A stretch of DNA of 64,000 nt from Roseburia_C sp900315735 (GCA_052118425.1 JBQKHF010000010.1), one strand, 5' to 3'. Numbered from the stretch's first letter, positions 19,156-27,863 are shown. The notes: generated by a model from the letters alone, not told the origin. Numbers and translations are program-made.

Positions 19156-19210
19156 GATTGGAAATTTGTAATTAAAAAAGAATAAAAGACACAGAAACTT
19201 CACAAATTTC

Positions 19211-19252
19211 CTTAGGAAAACTAAGGTACAACTAAAGTTCGTTTCCTATACT
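19211..19252 (+). promoter_or_regulatory. Inverted repeat and probable promoter of the repeat lipoprotein gene
   Basis: CCTTAG-gaaaa-CTAAGG (19211-19227) is a perfect 6-bp inverted repeat. TATACT at 19247-19252 fits a -10 element; the -35 (about 16 nt upstream) is poor. The repeat lies just upstream of that region, so it could be an operator or the remnant terminator of the EIIA gene; no T-run follows it. Confidence 0.35.
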
Positions 19253-19296
19253 GTGTACAGAAACAAAGAAGAACACACAGAAAGGAAGTATGAAAT

Positions 19297-21351
19297 ATGA
19301 AGAAAAAATATCTTATTATAATGTTAGGACTTGTACTTAGTTTTTCAACTTTAAGCGGATGCGGAAACAATTCAGCAAGTGATACGGAGGTTTCCACAGA
19401 GGCAGAGGAAAGCGATACTTTATATGGCGAGGTCAGCAGTGTCAGCGATGATTCCGTTACAATAGAAGTTGGAACATACAGTTCCGATGATGGAACGCTT
19501 ACACTGAGTGGAGAAGAAAAGACCATAACCGTAACGGATGATACAACCATCAGCCGCCAGGGAATGGGTGGTGAGCCGGGAAATGGTGAAGCACCGGGAA
19601 ATGGTGAGGCACCGGGAAACGGCGAAGCACCGGGAAATGGTGAAGCACCGGGAAATGGCGAAGCACCGGAAAATGGTGGCGCACCGGATAATAACGCCGA
19701 CGGAACAGAAGTCAGCGATACATCTTCCGATAGTGACAGCAAGAACATGGAGCAGCCACCGGAGAAACCATCTGATGACAGCAGTGACAACGGCAATGGA
19801 AATGGAAATGGAAACCAGCCACCGGAGAAGCCGTCCGATGATAGCAATAGCGACAGCAGTGATAACAGCAATGGAAATGGAAACGGAAACCAGCCACCGG
19901 AAATGCCGTCTCAGGAGATGAGCCTTTCTGATTTGTCAGAAGGCGATACTGTAAGCATTACCTTTGATGAGGATGGCAATGCATTAACCATTATCGTAAT
20001 AGATGGCCAGGGCGGTATGCCGGGCGGCGGAATGAGCCAGGGCGGCGTAGATTCCTATGATGCAGTGACCGAATTTACCGAAGATACCGAGGTGGATGGA
20101 GAAAGCTATACTTCAGAAGGAACCGATGAAAATGCCATTCACATTTTTGACGGAGCCAATGTAACCTTAAAAAATATTTCCGTTGACCGTACTTCAGAAG
20201 ACAGCCAGGGCGGTGATAATTCCAGCTTCTATGGTGTTGGCGCAGCAGTTTTGAATACAGATGGAACCGCATATATCAGTGACAGTACCATAACAACCGA
20301 TGCGAAGGGAGCAGCAGGTGTATTTTCCTATGGTGATGGCGTAACTTATGTAGCAGATACAGATATTACCACTCAGGAGGATACATCCGGCGGAATCCAT
20401 GTAGCCGGAGGCGGAACCTTATATGCATGGGATTTGAATGTGGAGACCAATGGACAGTCTTCCGCAGCAATTCGAAGTGACCGTGGCGGCGGAACCATGG
20501 TAGTAGATGGCGGAAGCTACACCTCTAATGGCGTCGGTTCCCCTGCTATCTACAGCACCGCGGATATTACTGTAAATGATGCAGACCTTACAGCAAACGG
20601 TTCAGAGGCAGTCTGTATCGAAGGATTGAATACCATCCGTCTTTACGATTCCGATTTAACCGGAAATATGAGTGATGATGACCAGAATGACTGCACCTGG
20701 AATGTAATCTTGTATCAGAGCATGTCCGGTGATTCCGAAGTCGGTAACAGTACCTTTGAGATGCAGGGAGGCAGCCTTACGGCAAAAAACGGCGGCATGT
20801 TCTACACTACCAATACAGAATCCACCATTACACTTTCCGATGTGGATATCACTTATGCATCAGACAATGATTTCTTCTTAAGATGTACCGGAAATAATAA
20901 CCAGCGTGGCTGGGGAGAAAGCGGTGCAAACGGAGCGGACTGTCTCTTTACAGCCAGCAGCCAGGAAATGGAAGGTGACATCATCTGGGACAGCATCAGC
21001 CAGCTTGATTTCTATATGATGGATAACAGTACCTTAACCGGCGCAATCGTAGATGATGAGACCTATGCCGGAAATGGCGGAGACGGTTATTGTGCCCTTT
21101 CCATTGAAAAAGGAAGCACCTGGATTGTAACCGGTGACAGCACACTGACTACCCTTTCCAATGCAGGAACGATTGTAGACGAAGATGGCAATACCGTTAC
21201 CATTCAGGGTGAGGACGGAACCGTTTATGTAAAAGGAACCAGCTCCTATACCATCACAGTAGAAACCTACAATGACAGCGCAGACATGTCCGGAGCCAGC
21301 ACACTTTCTAACTGGTCTGACTATGAAGTGGCAAAACCGGAAGAGCTGTAA
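19297..21351 (+). CDS. Surface lipoprotein: DUF5666-like domain split by a Pro/Gly/Asn repeat region, plus beta-helix
   Basis: 684 residues. The signal peptide ends in lipobox LSGC, with lipid-modified C22. Residues about 45-90 (LYGEVSSVSDDSVTIEVG) look like the first half of a DUF5666-type beta domain. A disordered tract follows: six or seven GNGEAP hexapeptides, then two and a half copies of a QPPEKPSDDS...NGNGNGN unit. After it, LSDLSEGDTVSITF resembles the second half of the same domain. From about 255 onward, short beta-strand repeats rich in T, D, G and N (for example AYISDSTITTDAKG) suggest a right-handed beta-helix, as in adhesins and polysaccharide-binding proteins. The protein should sit on the outer face of the membrane; its ligand is unknown. 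Confidence 0.75.
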   Translation: MKKKYLIIMLGLVLSFSTLSGCGNNSASDTEVSTEAEESDTLYGEVSSVSDDSVTIEVGTYSSDDGTLTLSGEEKTITVTDDTTISRQGMGGEPGNGEAPGNGEAPGNGEAPGNGEAPGNGEAPENGGAPDNNADGTEVSDTSSDSDSKNMEQPPEKPSDDSSDNGNGNGNGNQPPEKPSDDSNSDSSDNSNGNGNGNQPPEMPSQEMSLSDLSEGDTVSITFDEDGNALTIIVIDGQGGMPGGGMSQGGVDSYDAVTEFTEDTEVDGESYTSEGTDENAIHIFDGANVTLKNISVDRTSEDSQGGDNSSFYGVGAAVLNTDGTAYISDSTITTDAKGAAGVFSYGDGVTYVADTDITTQEDTSGGIHVAGGGTLYAWDLNVETNGQSSAAIRSDRGGGTMVVDGGSYTSNGVGSPAIYSTADITVNDADLTANGSEAVCIEGLNTIRLYDSDLTGNMSDDDQNDCTWNVILYQSMSGDSEVGNSTFEMQGGSLTAKNGGMFYTTNTESTITLSDVDITYASDNDFFLRCTGNNNQRGWGESGANGADCLFTASSQEMEGDIIWDSISQLDFYMMDNSTLTGAIVDDETYAGNGGDGYCALSIEKGSTWIVTGDSTLTTLSNAGTIVDEDGNTVTIQGEDGTVYVKGTSSYTITVETYNDSADMSGASTLSNWSDYEVAKPEEL
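19570..19692 (+). repeat. 18-bp in-frame tandem repeat (GNGEAP)
   Basis: Six 18-bp copies follow a 15-bp partial one. Copies differ mainly at third codon positions, so the unit has been under protein-level constraint and is not a fresh expansion. Copy number may vary between strains. Confidence 0.85.
19752..19905 (+). repeat. Longer in-frame Pro/Asp/Asn repeat
   Basis: Two and a half copies of a unit beginning CAGCCACCGGAGAA and ending in AATGGAAATGG-type Asn/Gly codons, encoding QPPEKPSDDS plus an Asn/Gly spacer. Confidence 0.75.
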
Positions 21352-21423
21352 AATAAAAGCAATTTATAGAAAAAAGTAATATAAAGAAGAATGATATAAA
21401 AAGAATAAAATAAAAATATATAG

Positions 21424-21468
21424 AACCAGATAGTTCTTTCTTTTATAAGAAAAGGCTATCTGGTTTTG
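21424..21468 (+). terminator. Intrinsic terminator after the repeat lipoprotein gene
   Basis: AACCAGATAG pairs with CTATCTGGTT (10 bp) with further pairing inside, followed by TTTTG. Confidence 0.85.
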
Positions 21469-21479
21469 TAATGTATTCT

Positions 21480-21506
21480 TAAGTTTTTCCTCCAATCAGC
21501 CGACAT
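21480..21506 (+). promoter_or_regulatory. Sigma-28 (SigD/FliA) promoter of the DUF6240-like gene
   Basis: TAAG, 15-nt spacer, GCCGACAT: close to the consensus TAAA-N15-GCCGATAT. It lies about 50 nt before the GGAGGA and ATG of the next gene. A second element of the same form precedes flagellin, which strengthens the call. Confidence 0.75.
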
Positions 21507-21554
21507 AATAAAATAGCAGGACATTTGATAAGACCGTGAAAATGGAGGAATTTC

Positions 21555-24500
21555 ATGCGGATAGAACAGAATCAGAAAATGGATGCCAATGTAGTAGTGA
21601 CAGGAAATGCCAGACAGGAAAATGTGGCAGCTACGAAGAAGGATGCATCCATCGTAAGAATAGAAAAAGACAGAAAGGCAGACCGTCTGTTAGAGCAGCC
21701 GACTTATGGCAAGCCGGAAAAAGAGGGAAATGCCTTAGAGGAGATTAAGGAGCAGGCATCCAATCTGGACGCAACCCAGATGAAAAATGAGATGCTTTTT
21801 GCATCAGACCATACTACGGGAAAAGATGTAAAAGCAATGGAAGAGGATGGATTTTCCCTGACAGATACCGAGATTCCAACGGTAGTAACCGAGACCGATA
21901 AGATGAAGATGCGTCTGGCAAAGTCAGGAGAAGACATCAGCTATTTCGGGGACGGACTCAGTGATGCCCAGATTGAAGCGATGGCAGGAAGCACTGCAAT
22001 GGCACAGCATATTGAATCAGCCCTGAATACCGTAAATATCCCGGTGACAGAGAATAATGTAAAAGATATTACAGAGACTGCCAATATGATGGAAGAACTT
22101 CATACACCGGATGAAGGAAGCATGAAATATATGCTGGATAATGAACTGCCGGTTACCACTGCCAATTTGTACAAAGCAGAATTTTCCGGAAGTGCAACTT
22201 ATGCCGGAATCCAGCAGATGACAGACCTTGATTATGATGCATTAAAGCAGCAGATAGAAGCCGTGATATCTGAAAGCGGTATGGATGTAAATGAGCAGAA
22301 TATGGCAAATGGCAGATGGCTTATTGAAAATGGTATTCCACTGACTGCAGAGAATTTGGAAAAGTTATCCACCTTGCAGCAGTTGCAGCTTCCGCTTGGT
22401 GAGGAAGAAATCGTAACGGTAGCGGCAGAGGCAATTTCCGATGGAATCCGTCCACAGGATGCCGTACTTTCCGGGGATGATTTCAAGGAGCAGGCGCAGG
22501 ATGCGTTGGATGTCATTACCAATGTAACGGATGAGGAGCTTGCCTATGTGGTAAATTCCGGGGAACCGCTTACCATCGAGAATCTGAAAAAAGCGGCAGA
22601 TGCAATTGATAAAAAGGATAGCAAAGTATCAACCGCAGCGGATAAAACTGCTTATACGAAAAGCGGCTTAGACCTTCTGACTGCAAGAAGACAGTTAGAG
22701 GAAACCAGACTGAAAATGACCAGTGAAGCGAACCTTTCTTTACTGAAAAAAGGAATTTCCATCGATACGATGGAATTGTCCCAGCTGGTAGAAGAACTGA
22801 AAACACAGGAAAACGAATATTACAACAGACTTCTTTCCGGGGATGGCATTGCACCAAAGGAATCCGATGTGGCATTGTTCCAGAATGTCATGGACACATC
22901 TGAAGCATTAAAAGCGATGCCGGCATATGCCCTTGGAATCCATCCGGTAGATGAAACAACATTGCAGAGTCTCTATGAAGATGGAGCAGCCTTAAAGGAT
23001 ACCTTTGAAAAGGCAGGGGAACGATATGAGACAATGATGACAGCACCTCGTCAGGACATGGGAGATTCCATTTCCAAGGCATTCCGCAATGTGGATGATA
23101 TTTTAAAGGATTTAGGCCTGGAGACAAGCTATGGAAATCAGCTTGCCGTCAGAATCTTAGCTTATAACCAGATGGAGCTGACACCGGAAAATATTGCGGA
23201 AATGAAAGCTGCAGATGAAGAAGTGCAGCGGGCATTTGACCATTTAAAACCGGCAGTTGTGCGTACCATGATAAAAGAAGGCATGAATCCACTGGATATG
23301 AGTTTTGAAGAGATAAATACCGTATCTGAGCAGATTCAGGAAGAACAGGGCATTACCGAAGAGGAAAAATTCAGTAAATACCTTTATAAATTAGAGCAGA
23401 ATAAGGAAATCAGTGAAAAAGAACGCAGTGCCTATATTGGTGTATACCGGCTGATCCGTCAGGTGGAAAAGACAGATGGTGCGGCAATCGGAGCATTGCT
23501 GCAGCAGGGTGGAGATATTACATTGCGTGGACTTCTGACACAGGTTCGTTCCGCAAAGCATGGTGCCATGGATTATCAGGTAGATGATGACTTTGGCGGC
23601 GTGCAGACCAAGGAAGGCGCAGGCATTTCCATTACGGAACAGATTGAGGGAGCTTACCAGAAGAATAAGCTTTCCGATGTGAAAGACGGACTGGAACCGG
23701 AGAAGATTGCACCATTTATGGAAGATGAAAAATGGCTTTCCATGACACCGGAAGAGCTTGCAGATGCCATGAAAGAAGTGGAGCAGGAAGAAGAGACAGA
23801 GGCAGCTTACCGGAAAGAACAGGTACAGGAGCTGTCTCAGGCAGCGGCGGCACCACAGGAAGTCTATGAGTGGTTAGAACAGCTTGATATGCCGGCAACC
23901 GTCAACCGGGTGCTTGCAGCGGCAGATTATATGAATAACCGGAATCAGGTATTTAACCGCCTGTTTAAAATGGCAGACCGGAGTGAAAATCTGTCAGAGG
24001 AACTGGAAAATATCAAAGAAAAAATATTTTCTGATTTTGCAGAGGCAGTTAAGACACCGAAGGAAATGGCAGAAGCACAGCGGAAGCTGGCAGATACTGC
24101 AGAGAATGTCATGAAGACGATGCTGATATCGGAGGATAATATCACAAACCTTGATTTGCAGGAACTGAAAATGATGCATACCCAGATTGCTTTGGGAAGT
24201 GCAGCAGCAAAAAAAGAAGAATATGCGATTCCGGTGCTGGTTCAGGGTGAGACCTGCAACATGTCTCTTAAGATTGTCCGTGGCGAAGAAAAGAAAGGTC
24301 TGGTAGACATCGTTTTTGAGACAGACCGCTTAGGAAGAGTGGCAGCACAGCTTCGTGCCGGCAGGGATAAAATTTCCGGTTATATTGCAGCAGAATCCAA
24401 AGAGACAACTGCATTATTTGAAAGCCATGCCAAAGAGTGGGAAAATCTTTTTGCACAGGAGCCGGGACAGGAAGTCAGCATCAGCTATATGACCGGGGAA

Positions 24501-24656
24501 ATAAAGAAGGATGGAATCCGACATGATGCAGACATTTCTTCAAAAGATACAGACAAGCCGGAAGAAAAGAATTCTTCGGATACGGAAATTCAGACAAAGA
24601 CACTTTATGGAATGGCAGAAAGTTTCTTAAAAGCAGTTAAGTCCTTAGAAGGGTAG
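21555..24656 (+). CDS. Large DUF6240-like flagellar-associated protein with FliK-like C-terminus
   Basis: 1033 residues, mostly helical, acidic, rich in Glu, Ala, Met and Gln. No signal peptide or membrane helix is seen. Repeated helical modules of the type 'ipvTeeNvkdi...mm' and 'PLTIENLKKA' recur through residues about 110-720. The last 170 residues (IPVLVQGETCNMSLKIV, then a strand pattern with GRVAAQLRAG) resemble the C-terminal domain of flagellar hook-length control protein FliK; this is my reading of the pattern, not a search result. I assign DUF6240 from memory. It has a sigma-28 promoter and lies directly before flagellin, so it is a late flagellar gene by regulation. RBS GGAGGA precedes the ATG. 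Confidence 0.65.
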   Translation: MRIEQNQKMDANVVVTGNARQENVAATKKDASIVRIEKDRKADRLLEQPTYGKPEKEGNALEEIKEQASNLDATQMKNEMLFASDHTTGKDVKAMEEDGFSLTDTEIPTVVTETDKMKMRLAKSGEDISYFGDGLSDAQIEAMAGSTAMAQHIESALNTVNIPVTENNVKDITETANMMEELHTPDEGSMKYMLDNELPVTTANLYKAEFSGSATYAGIQQMTDLDYDALKQQIEAVISESGMDVNEQNMANGRWLIENGIPLTAENLEKLSTLQQLQLPLGEEEIVTVAAEAISDGIRPQDAVLSGDDFKEQAQDALDVITNVTDEELAYVVNSGEPLTIENLKKAADAIDKKDSKVSTAADKTAYTKSGLDLLTARRQLEETRLKMTSEANLSLLKKGISIDTMELSQLVEELKTQENEYYNRLLSGDGIAPKESDVALFQNVMDTSEALKAMPAYALGIHPVDETTLQSLYEDGAALKDTFEKAGERYETMMTAPRQDMGDSISKAFRNVDDILKDLGLETSYGNQLAVRILAYNQMELTPENIAEMKAADEEVQRAFDHLKPAVVRTMIKEGMNPLDMSFEEINTVSEQIQEEQGITEEEKFSKYLYKLEQNKEISEKERSAYIGVYRLIRQVEKTDGAAIGALLQQGGDITLRGLLTQVRSAKHGAMDYQVDDDFGGVQTKEGAGISITEQIEGAYQKNKLSDVKDGLEPEKIAPFMEDEKWLSMTPEELADAMKEVEQEEETEAAYRKEQVQELSQAAAAPQEVYEWLEQLDMPATVNRVLAAADYMNNRNQVFNRLFKMADRSENLSEELENIKEKIFSDFAEAVKTPKEMAEAQRKLADTAENVMKTMLISEDNITNLDLQELKMMHTQIALGSAAAKKEEYAIPVLVQGETCNMSLKIVRGEEKKGLVDIVFETDRLGRVAAQLRAGRDKISGYIAAESKETTALFESHAKEWENLFAQEPGQEVSISYMTGEIKKDGIRHDADISSKDTDKPEEKNSSDTEIQTKTLYGMAESFLKAVKSLEG

Positions 24657-24664
24657 TCCGATAT
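24638..24664 (+). promoter_or_regulatory. Sigma-28 (SigD/FliA) promoter of flagellin
   Basis: TAAG, 15-nt spacer, TCCGATAT. The -35 lies inside the last codons of the upstream gene and the -10 begins right after its stop codon at 24654-24656. Seven of eight -10 positions match the consensus GCCGATAT. Confidence 0.75.
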
Positions 24665-24695
24665 AGAATACATAAGACATGGAACGTCGATAGAC

Positions 24696-24727
24696 CGCAA
24701 GGATGCGAGCATGAATGGAAGAAAGGA
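24696..24727 (+). promoter_or_regulatory. Candidate CsrA-binding sites in the flagellin leader
   Basis: CGC-AAGGAT-GCG (24696-24707) places GGA in the loop of a small hairpin and fits the CsrA consensus core CARGGAUG. A second GGA lies in the Shine-Dalgarno AAAGGA (24722-24727), 10 nt before the ATG. This is the two-site layout known for hag repression by CsrA in Bacillus. csrA and fliW are not in the window, so this is inference. Confidence 0.45.
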
Positions 24728-24737
24728 ATTAAGATAA

Positions 24738-26126
24738 ATGAAAGTAAACCATAACATGTCAGCGGTAATTACAAATAAACAGTTATTGCGTACAGAAAAT
24801 AAAGTAACCGAGGCAATGGAGCGTCTGTCCTCCGGATTAAAGATTAATCATTCCAAAGATAATCCGGCAGGTATGGCAATTTCCAATAAATTAAATTTAC
24901 AGATTGAAGGACTTGATCAGGCATCCCAGAATGCGTCTGATGGTATTTCCGTATTACAGACAACGGATGGAGCCTTAAATGAAGTGACTTCCCTGATTCA
25001 GAGAATGCGTGAGCTTTCCGTACAGGCAGCCAGTGATTCCAATACACCGGATGATAAGAAAGCAATTCAGCAGGAAGTAGAAGAATTAAAGAAAGAAATT
25101 AACCGTGTCAGCAAGGACACTGAGTTCAATACCAAATCCTTACTGGATGGCAGCATCCAGCGAAGAGTATATGGAACCAATGCTACCAGAATGGCAGTAT
25201 CCAGTAACGTAACCGCAGCAGATTATACCATAACCATCAATCAGGCAGCAGAAACTGCAACAAAAGATGCAGATATGGCTGCGTTTAACGATATGACAGC
25301 AACAATCGGAGCATCCGGTAAAATGAAAATCAACGGTTCATCCGTAGAAATAGAAGCAACCGATACCTATGAGCAGGTCTTTGAGAAAATCAGAACAGCC
25401 GGCGAGTTAGGAGAGACTACCGTAACAGCAGATGGCGGCAAGCTTTCCTTTGAATCCACTGCATATGGTGAGACCGGCAAAGTAGAAATCACAATCAGTG
25501 ATGCAGCATTGGCAGCACAGCTTGGATTTAATTCCATGACACCGGCAGTTTCCTACGGAACCAATGCAGAAGTAGATATTCATGCGGCAGGAAGTGGATT
25601 TTCAACCACTGCAACTGCAGCAGTAGATGGCAATAAAGTAACCATTACAGATCGTGACGGATTTGAAATGTCTTTCCTTACCAAGAGCGGACTTGCAGCA
25701 GGAAGCACTGTAAAATTAGAAGTTACCGATATTGGAACCATGGACCTTCAGGTAGGAGCCAATGAGAACCAGACCATTAAAGTCGATATTCCGGAGATTG
25801 ATACCGAGACCTTATATCTGGATGATTTGGATGTTACAACTGTAACCGGAGCAGACCGTGCAATCGTTGCATTAGACGAAGCACTGGCAAGAGTATCTTC
25901 CGTACGTTCCGCAATCGGAGCCTGCGAGAACCGTCTGGATTCTACCGTAGGAAGTCTTGATGAGACCAGCGAGAATATGACATCTGCACTTTCCCGTATT
26001 TCCGACGTAGATATGGCAGAGGAAATGACCAATTATACACAGCAGAATGTATTGTCCCAGGCAGCAATTTCCGTATTGTCCCAGGCAAATGATATTCCAC
26101 AGCAGGTATTACAGTTACTTCAGTAA
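24738..26126 (+). CDS. hag: Flagellin
   Basis: 462 residues, the filament subunit exported by the flagellar type III system. The N-terminal D0/D1 region is conserved (MKVNHNMSAVITNKQLLRTENKVTEAM, shown here only in part by NHNMSA and RLSSGLKINHSKDNPAGMAIS), as is the C-terminal helix (MTNYTQQNVLSQAAISVLSQ, with QQVLQLLQ at the end). Residues about 165-375 are the variable surface-exposed region, rich in Thr, Ala and Gly. No signal peptide, as expected. It has its own sigma-28 promoter and is followed 15 nt later by fliS, its chaperone. Confidence 0.96.
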   Translation: MKVNHNMSAVITNKQLLRTENKVTEAMERLSSGLKINHSKDNPAGMAISNKLNLQIEGLDQASQNASDGISVLQTTDGALNEVTSLIQRMRELSVQAASDSNTPDDKKAIQQEVEELKKEINRVSKDTEFNTKSLLDGSIQRRVYGTNATRMAVSSNVTAADYTITINQAAETATKDADMAAFNDMTATIGASGKMKINGSSVEIEATDTYEQVFEKIRTAGELGETTVTADGGKLSFESTAYGETGKVEITISDAALAAQLGFNSMTPAVSYGTNAEVDIHAAGSGFSTTATAAVDGNKVTITDRDGFEMSFLTKSGLAAGSTVKLEVTDIGTMDLQVGANENQTIKVDIPEIDTETLYLDDLDVTTVTGADRAIVALDEALARVSSVRSAIGACENRLDSTVGSLDETSENMTSALSRISDVDMAEEMTNYTQQNVLSQAAISVLSQANDIPQQVLQLLQ

Positions 26127-26141
26127 TCAAAGGAGACTGTC

Positions 26142-26618
26142 ATGGATAGTAGAACAAAGCAGGACTTTACCAGAAGGATTACCCAGAGTAACCGCAGTGA
26201 ACTGGTAGTGGTCTTATATGATATCTGTTTTTCTTATCTTGAGGAAGCAGAAAAAAATCTGAAGGAAAAAGATTTTACTGCATACAAAGAAGCCGTCCGG
26301 AAAGCAGATTCAGTGATTGGAGAACTTCAGGCGGCATTGAATTTTCAATATGAACTTTCCACACAGCTCTATCCGCTGTATTCCTATTGCAGAAGAGAAC
26401 TGATGCGTGGTATGTATCAGCAGAACGGCGATGGCATTGCCCATGCAAAAAGAGTTCTAAGCGGTCTGTATCAGGCTTTCTGCGAGGTTGCAAAGCAGGA
26501 TACCTCAGAACCCTTAATGCACAATACCCAGCAGGTATATGCGGGTATGACGTATGGAAAAGAACAATTAAATGAAAACTTTCAGGAGTCAGATACTTCC
26601 AGAGGATTCTTCGCGTAA
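26142..26618 (+). CDS. fliS: Flagellar export chaperone FliS
   Basis: 158 residues, all-helical. The N-terminal segment with SELVVVLYDICFSYLEEAEK and the central AALNFQYELSTQLYPLYSYC are typical of FliS, which binds the flagellin C-terminus in the cytosol and prevents early assembly. AAAGGAG precedes the ATG. The last 37 nt overlap the end of the convergent yaaL gene. No fliD lies beside it, unlike the usual order. Confidence 0.85.
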   Translation: MDSRTKQDFTRRITQSNRSELVVVLYDICFSYLEEAEKNLKEKDFTAYKEAVRKADSVIGELQAALNFQYELSTQLYPLYSYCRRELMRGMYQQNGDGIAHAKRVLSGLYQAFCEVAKQDTSEPLMHNTQQVYAGMTYGKEQLNENFQESDTSRGFFA

Positions 26619-26848
26619 GAATCCTCTGTTTTCTGTTTCAGGCGGCGCAGCAGAAATTTATATTTAAGCTGCATGGCATTTACTTCATAAATATAGGCAT
26701 CAATCAGATCCGGTTCTACAACATTCTGAAAATTCGCATATGCGAAGTCCAAATCATTCTTTGTCCGGTTTAAATCATCTAAAAGTAAGCGGTAGCCGGC
26801 ATCCGGCGCAGGTGTGTTTTTTGCAATTCCAAACAATACGATCCCCAC
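26582..26848 (-). CDS. YaaL / DUF2508 family small protein
   Basis: 88 residues from GTG. The segment LDFAYANFQNVVEPDLIDAYIYEVNAMQ matches the family (D-L-D-x-A-x-x-x-F-x-x-V-x-D/E-P-x-L-I-D-x-Y-I-Y-E), and KYKFLLRRLKQ follows. Function is unknown; the gene usually lies beside recR and bofA, and bofA is indeed next to it here but on the opposite strand. The start is odd: the best RBS, AGAGGA, is 10 nt before an ATA codon at 26857 and 19 nt before the GTG. It is convergent with fliS and overlaps it by 37 nt. Confidence 0.75.
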   Translation of the reverse strand: MGIVLFGIAKNTPAPDAGYRLLLDDLNRTKNDLDFAYANFQNVVEPDLIDAYIYEVNAMQLKYKFLLRRLKQKTEDSYAKNPLEVSDS

Positions 26849-26988
26849 TTTCTTTATGGAAAATAAATCCTCTTTTTACTAAGTATAATCAGAAAAATCC
26901 AATCTATACAAAAAAAGGAATATTTTTTTTGCAGAAAAATATGTTAATGGTAAGGAAATGGAAATCAAAAAGGGTTTGAGGTAGTACC

Positions 26989-27261
26989 ATGAGCAAGGAA
27001 ACAGGAATTGCAGTAATCGTAGGAATCTGTCTGTTGGTTCTGTTAATCGGAATTATAAAGCAGAAGGCAGAGCTTGTTGTAAATTTTGTTGTCCGGATGG
27101 CGGTAGGAGCAGCAGCTATTGTTTTTTGCAACCAGCTTTTTTCTAAGAATGGCATAGACATTATGGTGGGACTGAATCCATGGAGCCTTACCACGGTGGG
27201 ACTGCTGGGAGCGGGAGGATTTACCCTGCTTTATGGAATTATGGCATATCGTCTGATGTAA
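26989..27261 (+). CDS. bofA: Pro-sigma-K processing inhibitor BofA family
   Basis: 90 residues with three hydrophobic helices: about 6-25, 30-50 and 65-85. The family segment NFVVRMAVGAAAIVFCNQLF and the GLNPWSLTTVGLLGAGGFTLLYGI ending are typical. In Bacillus BofA sits in the outer forespore membrane and holds the SpoIVFB protease inactive until late sporulation. Clostridial relatives often lack a clear pro-sigma-K pathway, so its exact role here is open. GAGGTAG precedes the ATG. Confidence 0.88.
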   Translation: MSKETGIAVIVGICLLVLLIGIIKQKAELVVNFVVRMAVGAAAIVFCNQLFSKNGIDIMVGLNPWSLTTVGLLGAGGFTLLYGIMAYRLM

Positions 27262-27305
27262 TATTTTGTGGAATATGACGAAAGAAAAAACTTTCCCAAT
27301 TCGAC

Positions 27306-27863
27306 ATGTACAAGGTTATGGGGACATCGTATAATGCGATTACAGCGAAGGGGGAAGGAATTATAACAATACTGGTGATAATCATGCTTGGACTGGCAGT
27401 TTGTTTTGACTTATGGAAGTCAAAGATACCGAACTGGCTGACTGGCATGGGGGTGATGATAGGATATGCAGCGCATATCCGGGGAGAAGGAGAAAAGGGA
27501 ATCTTACTGGTAACAGTAACGATGTTAATTCCTGTGATTCTATTCTATTTATTATTCTTAATGCATGCAATGGGAGCCGGAGACATTAAGCTTTTTATGG
27601 CACTTTCCTGCATGACAGATTATTCTATTGTGCTTCACACAATTATTTTTTCCTTATGTTTGGCAGCAGTATACGGATTGTTCCGGCTGATAAGGCAGGG
27701 AACATTAATACAGCGCATACTGTATTTTAGAACTTATATGCAGAGCAGTCTGGCGAAAAAACAGTGGGTGCCTTATCGGGAGCAGTCCGGTATGGATGAT
27801 TCCTGCATACATCTGGCACCGGCGGTACTGGGCGGCTATTTACTGACATTGGGGGTGGTGTAA
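27306..27863 (+). CDS. Type IV prepilin peptidase (A24 family, TadV/CpaA-like)
   Basis: Membrane aspartate protease that cleaves the leader of Flp pilins. It has about five hydrophobic helices. The two catalytic Asp are in CFDLWKSKIPN and MGAGDIKLF, the second being the family GxGD motif. The longest form has 185 residues but its ATG lacks an RBS and overlaps a promoter. A strong GGGGGAAGGA ends at 27359, so initiation is more likely at GTG 27375 or ATG 27384, giving a helix of normal length before the first Asp. It opens the tad locus and its stop overlaps the start of tadZ (TAATGA). Confidence 0.85.
   Translation: MYKVMGTSYNAITAKGEGIITILVIIMLGLAVCFDLWKSKIPNWLTGMGVMIGYAAHIRGEGEKGILLVTVTMLIPVILFYLLFLMHAMGAGDIKLFMALSCMTDYSIVLHTIIFSLCLAAVYGLFRLIRQGTLIQRILYFRTYMQSSLAKKQWVPYREQSGMDDSCIHLAPAVLGGYLLTLGVV
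27307..27335 (+). promoter_or_regulatory. Probable promoter at the head of the tad locus
   Basis: TGTACA, 17-nt spacer, TATAAT. It overlaps the first codons of the longest reading of the prepilin peptidase gene, which suggests that the true start is further downstream. Confidence 0.5.

Noticed and set aside
19221..19871. Long minus-strand ORF rich in Pro, Ser and Leu across the lipoprotein gene
   Set aside because: It is the antisense of the Asn/Gly/Glu/Pro repeats of a gene with a good RBS and lipobox; no RBS of its own.
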